Shown here in pieces: positions 60,999 to 64,000 of a DNA stretch of 64,000 nt (position 1 is its first letter; each line of letters begins with the position of its first letter). The notes under the pieces were generated by a model. It made no database searches, had not been told where the DNA came from, and worked only from the letters and a program-made list of their open reading frames with translations. The stretch is taken from assembly GCA_963759955.1 (NCBI GenBank), contig CAVXCA010000056.1, positions 1 through 64,000 on the forward strand. Direction: 5' to 3'. The stretch comes from Roseiarcus sp963759955 (lineage in GTDB: Bacteria; Pseudomonadota; Alphaproteobacteria; Rhizobiales; Beijerinckiaceae). The position numbers and the translations under genes were made by a program.

Positions 60999-62600
60999 TC
61001 AGAACGGATGGTATTGGAACATCCAGGTTTCGGTCAGCGTCTCGCCATTGGCCTGCAGGAAGCAGCGCATTTCGACCGGGTCGGTTCCCCCATCGACCGT
61101 GTAGTCGAATTCGGCGCGCCAGTGGCCGGGCACGCCGTCCGGGACGGCTTCGACGATCCGGTAGCCTTGCAGCGATCCGCGCGAGGCGGTCACCACCATA
61201 TCCGGCTTGACCCCGAAGGGCAGCGTCGTCAGCGGTCCGCCGAGAAACTCCACTACGAACTTGCGCACGCCCTTGGGGCGCGGCAGGCCGGGCTGACCGC
61301 CTCGCCCCAGCCGTGTGGCGACGCAGCGCCCGAGCTTGGGCGGATAGGGCTCGTCGGCGAGCCAGTGCAGGCGGTAGTTCAGCTTCAGTTCGGCGCCGGA
61401 CGGAACCGGTTTTTCCGGCACCCACATCGCTACGACGTTGTCGTGAATTTCGTCGTCCGTCGGAATTTCGCAGAGCTGGATCGATCCTTTGCCCCATCCT
61501 TCGCCTCCGGGGCCCGGCAATGGCTCCACCCAAAGACTGGGCCGGCGATCGTAGTTCACTCCGTCGAGATAATGGTCGAAGACGCGGTCGCGCTGGCAAA
61601 GGCCAAAGCCGCGCGGGTTGTCGTCGGAGAAGGCGGAGACCATGATCCGGGGAGGATTGTTGAGCGGGCGCCAAAGCCGCTCGCCATTGCCCGACCACAT
61701 CGACAGGCCATCGGAATCGTGCACCTCGGGGCGCCAATCGATCGCCGTCTCCTTCTTCGTTTCCGAGAACCAGTACATCGAGGTCAACGGCGCGATGCCA
61801 AAGCGAGAGACCGCGGCGCGCGTGAACAGCGTCGCCTCGATATCCATCACGACGCCTTTGCCGCGTTGCATCGTGAATCGATAGACGCCGACGATCGAGG
61901 GCCCCTCCATCAGCGCGTAGAGGAGGACCGTGTCCGCGCTCTCTTTCGAGTTGACGTAGAATTGCGTGAAATCGGGGAATTCTTCGGGGCGGTCGGGAAC
62001 AGCGACATCGAGCGCGACGCCGCGCGACGACAGGCCGTATTGGCGCAATTCGCCGATCGCGCGAAAATAGGCCGCGCCGAGGAAGGCGACCCAGTCGTTC
62101 GAGCGCCAATCGAGCGGGCCGGAGCGCGATTCCTGGATGCGAAATCCCGCGAAGCCGGCGCCTTGCGGCAATTGCCGAGCCACCGAATTGGCGGGCATGT
62201 CGAAATAGGACTGATCGTAGATGATCTTCTTAGACTGATCGCCATCGATCACATGGAAGTCCACCGCCTTCTGGAAGAAGAGGCCGAGGTGGAAGAACAT
62301 CATCGGGAACGGCCCGGGGCCGTCGGCGAACAGCGCGTGATCGCTACGATAGCGGATCTTCCCCCACTCTTCGTAGTTGATCTTCTGCACGACTTCCGGC
62401 GCCGGATGCGGCGGGGCGACGTACGGCGCGTGCGCATTCTCCCGCGCTTGCGCCTTTAGAAGGTCGTACGAGAACGCGACCGGCGCGGCGAAGTTCAGCC
62501 CATCGGGGAACGCTGCTTGGCCCTCGCCGATCGAGCCGATTGCGACCGCCGCGGCGGCGGCGCCTTTCAAAAGGGTGCGACGATCAACGCTATCCGACAT
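60999..62600 (-). CDS. opgD: Periplasmic glucan biosynthesis protein (OpgD/MdoD)
   Basis: Periplasmic protein needed for osmoregulated periplasmic glucan backbone structure, MdoG family, 533 residues. The Tat signal is DRRTLLKGAAAAAVAIGSIG with cleavage after GQA, which points to the Tat-exported OpgD rather than OpgG. Mature-domain blocks include GPFPMMFFHLGLFFQKAVDF, SYFDMPANSVARQLPQGAGF and MYWFSETKKETAIDWRPEVH. ATG at 62600; a TTG lies two codons upstream. No opgH glucosyltransferase is in view. Confidence 0.93.
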   Translation of the reverse strand: MSDSVDRRTLLKGAAAAAVAIGSIGEGQAAFPDGLNFAAPVAFSYDLLKAQARENAHAPYVAPPHPAPEVVQKINYEEWGKIRYRSDHALFADGPGPFPMMFFHLGLFFQKAVDFHVIDGDQSKKIIYDQSYFDMPANSVARQLPQGAGFAGFRIQESRSGPLDWRSNDWVAFLGAAYFRAIGELRQYGLSSRGVALDVAVPDRPEEFPDFTQFYVNSKESADTVLLYALMEGPSIVGVYRFTMQRGKGVVMDIEATLFTRAAVSRFGIAPLTSMYWFSETKKETAIDWRPEVHDSDGLSMWSGNGERLWRPLNNPPRIMVSAFSDDNPRGFGLCQRDRVFDHYLDGVNYDRRPSLWVEPLPGPGGEGWGKGSIQLCEIPTDDEIHDNVVAMWVPEKPVPSGAELKLNYRLHWLADEPYPPKLGRCVATRLGRGGQPGLPRPKGVRKFVVEFLGGPLTTLPFGVKPDMVVTASRGSLQGYRIVEAVPDGVPGHWRAEFDYTVDGGTDPVEMRCFLQANGETLTETWMFQYHPF

Positions 62601-62684
62601 GTCCAACCTATGCCTTTACTCAACGGAAGATTGTAGCGGGGGTTTGTTACCGAATCGCCCACAATCCGGCTTCGACGCGGCGAT

Positions 62685-63380
62685 TCATTGGCGGACGAAC
62701 GTCAAATAAGCCGAGGCGCGGCCCGCGGCGCGCGCCTTGGCCTCGTAGCGCGTCGCCGACCAATCGTCCCAGGGGATGCGCCAGTCGTCGGCGGTTCGCG
62801 CCGTCCATCGGAAATCCGGCGAATCGAAAAAGCGGCTGAGCCCCCAGCCGGCGTAATCGTCGATGTCGGTGGCGAAACGCACGATCGCCCCTGGCCGAGC
62901 CGTGCGCGCGATCTCGCCGATCATCTCGGCCGAGATCACCCGACGCTTGTGGTGCCGGCGCTTGGGCCAGGGGTCGGGATAAAGGATGAAGATTCGCGAC
63001 AGCGACGCGGGCGGCAACGCCTCGATCAGCGCACGCGCGTCGCCCGCCCGCAGCCGCACGTTCTGAAGCCCGTGAAGCTCGAGCGCCGCCAGGGTCTTGG
63101 CAACCCCGTTGACGAAGGGTTCGCATCCGATGAAGCCGACGTCGGGATGCGCCCGGGCTTGGGCGATCAGGTGCTCGCCGCCGCCGAAGCCGATTTCGAG
63201 CCAGAGTTCGCGCGGCTCGAAGGCGAACAGCGGCGCGCCCGAAGCGAGCGTCGCCACGTCGAGTTCGAGTTCGGGCAGACGCTCGGCGACGAGGCGCGCC
63301 TGATGCGCGCGCAAGGCCTTGCCTTTGCTGCGCCCATAGAGCGCCCGGCGCGCCGGCGCATCGCTGGTCGTTTCTATCAA
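62685..63380 (-). CDS. trmB: tRNA (guanosine(46)-N7)-methyltransferase
   Basis: SAM-dependent m7G46 tRNA methyltransferase, 231 residues. Motif I LWLEIGFGGGEHLIAQARAH, then FIGCEPFVNGVAKTLAALEL, and the catalytic YPDPWPKRRHHKRRVIS characteristic of TrmB; C-terminal ATDIDDYAGWGLSRF and TRYEAKARAAGRASAYLTF (tRNA/substrate region). The ATG at 63380 lies six bases after the metK stop, so both are one transcript, a common alphaproteobacterial pair. Confidence 0.97.
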   Translation of the reverse strand: MIETTSDAPARRALYGRSKGKALRAHQARLVAERLPELELDVATLASGAPLFAFEPRELWLEIGFGGGEHLIAQARAHPDVGFIGCEPFVNGVAKTLAALELHGLQNVRLRAGDARALIEALPPASLSRIFILYPDPWPKRRHHKRRVISAEMIGEIARTARPGAIVRFATDIDDYAGWGLSRFFDSPDFRWTARTADDWRIPWDDWSATRYEAKARAAGRASAYLTFVRQ

Positions 63381-63386
63381 GGGCCC

Positions 63387-64000
63387 CTACGCGACCAAGG
63401 AACGAAGCTGCTCCGCCAGATCGGTCTTCTCCCAAGAGAACCCGCCCTCGCTGTCGGGCGCGCGGCCGAAATGGCCGTAGGCGGCGGTGCGCGCGTAGAT
63501 CGGCTTGTTCAGCCGAAGGTGCTCGCGAATGCCGCGCGGCGAGAGATTCATGATTTCCATCAGCGCGCGTTCCAGCTTGGATTCGTCGACGTGGCCGGTT
63601 CCGTGCAGGTCGGCGTAGATCGACAGCGGCTTGGCGACGCCGATCGCGTAGGAAAGCTGCAGGGTGCAGCGGTCCGCCAATCCCGCGGCGACGACGTTCT
63701 TGGCGAGATAGCGCGCGGCATAGGCCGCCGATCGATCGACTTTGGTCGGGTCCTTCCCGGAGAAGGCGCCGCCGCCGTGCGGCGCCGCGCCGCCGTAAGT
63801 GTCGACGATGATCTTGCGTCCGGTCAGGCCGCAGTCGCCGTCAGGCCCGCCGATGTAAAACTTGCCGGTCGGATTGACATGCCAGACGGTCTTGGGAGTG
63901 ATCCAGCCTTCGGGCAGCGCCGAGATCACGTACGGGCGGATCAGGTGTGCGACGTCTTCGGAAGTGAGCTTCGGATCGAGGTGCTGATGCGAGACCACGA
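63387..64000 (-). CDS. metK: S-adenosylmethionine synthase, C-terminal half (runs off window)
   Basis: Makes SAM from Met and ATP. About 204 codons of the C-terminal half are visible, ending LRSLVA at 63387. Characteristic blocks are TVWHVNPTGKFYIGGPDGD and CGLTGRKIIVDTYGG, then GGGAFSGKDPTKVDRSAAYA (ATP and K+ site), AIGVAKPLSIY and GHFGR. It enters at the right edge in mid-gene, so the start is not in the window. Product feeds TrmB next door as methyl donor. Confidence 0.97.
   Translation of the reverse strand, partial: VVSHQHLDPKLTSEDVAHLIRPYVISALPEGWITPKTVWHVNPTGKFYIGGPDGDCGLTGRKIIVDTYGGAAPHGGGAFSGKDPTKVDRSAAYAARYLAKNVVAAGLADRCTLQLSYAIGVAKPLSIYADLHGTGHVDESKLERALMEIMNLSPRGIREHLRLNKPIYARTAAYGHFGRAPDSEGGFSWEKTDLAEQLRSLVA

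Noticed and set aside
1..64000. CRISPR arrays, tRNA or rRNA genes
   Set aside because: No regularly spaced direct repeats and no tRNA TPsiC or rRNA sequence could be seen on either strand; a tRNAscan or covariance search was not possible.

Overview
The window is a high-GC chromosomal segment of an alphaproteobacterium, most likely Hyphomicrobiales (Rhizobiales). The evidence is GcrA, a DivL-type kinase with Tyr in place of the phospho-accepting His, a TsaE/phosphotransferase fusion, a DUF3775 protein, small intergenic inverted repeats, and GANTC sites clustered upstream of gcrA. Genus cannot be fixed from what I can see; the repeat style recalls Beijerinckiaceae, Methylocystaceae or Nitrobacteraceae relatives (weak inference). 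Most of the window is conserved core genome with short intergenic gaps.

Layout. 1-4281: pnp (partial), rpsO, a DUF3775 protein, an FAD oxidoreductase and rph. 4636-7723: an AT-richer accessory island holding a retron. It has a promoter candidate, an msr-msd ncRNA bounded by a perfect 12-nt inverted repeat, and a reverse transcriptase fused to a TOPRIM domain, closely resembling the Ec67/Eco2 type. An IS630-family element sits in codon 571 of the RT. 7880-16804: nudC, the yejABEF oligopeptide importer with repeat elements in two of its junctions, deoB and a HIT hydrolase. 17074-23704: envelope and lipid genes (PAP2, EI24/CysZ-like, GT2-GtrA, GT39, alpha/beta hydrolase) and ispE. 23707-28354: TPR lipid-exposed or exported protein, ETF-QO, uracil-DNA glycosylase. 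28669-30004: a small exported protein with a one-base frameshift, then a second IS630 element with a programmed-frameshift transposase, inserted exactly at the shared CTAG of two convergent stop codons. 30002-34058: ispA, hslO, argF, argD. 34559: gcrA. 35115-41591: the phosphate regulon phoR-pstSCAB-phoU-phoB with a Pho box. 41648: a UPF0104 membrane protein. 42789-50421: inositol catabolism (iolG divergent from an SDR, iolC with DUF2090, iolD, iolE, iolB). 50456-53984: DUF1624 acyltransferase, DUF4242, Crp/Fnr regulator, di-haem peroxidase. 54237-60872: a hypothetical gene, a decamer repeat array, a MurU-like nucleotidyltransferase with a 4-bp duplication, TsaE/AmgK fusion, divL, trpS. 60999-64000: opgD, trmB, metK (partial).

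The standout system is the retron. The coding frame before IS insertion can be rebuilt exactly (removing one IS copy plus one TA restores a 586-codon frame ending in TAG), so the island records a defence gene that was intact until a recent insertion swapped its last 15 residues for 382 antisense-encoded ones. Other signals worth a second look are two likely recent frameshifts, a phosphopentomutase lacking its N-terminal metal-ligand Asp, six GANTC sites in 257 bp upstream of gcrA, five tandem TTGAC decamers, and both IS630 copies using CTAG targets. All homology statements come from recognising motifs by eye; no search was run.
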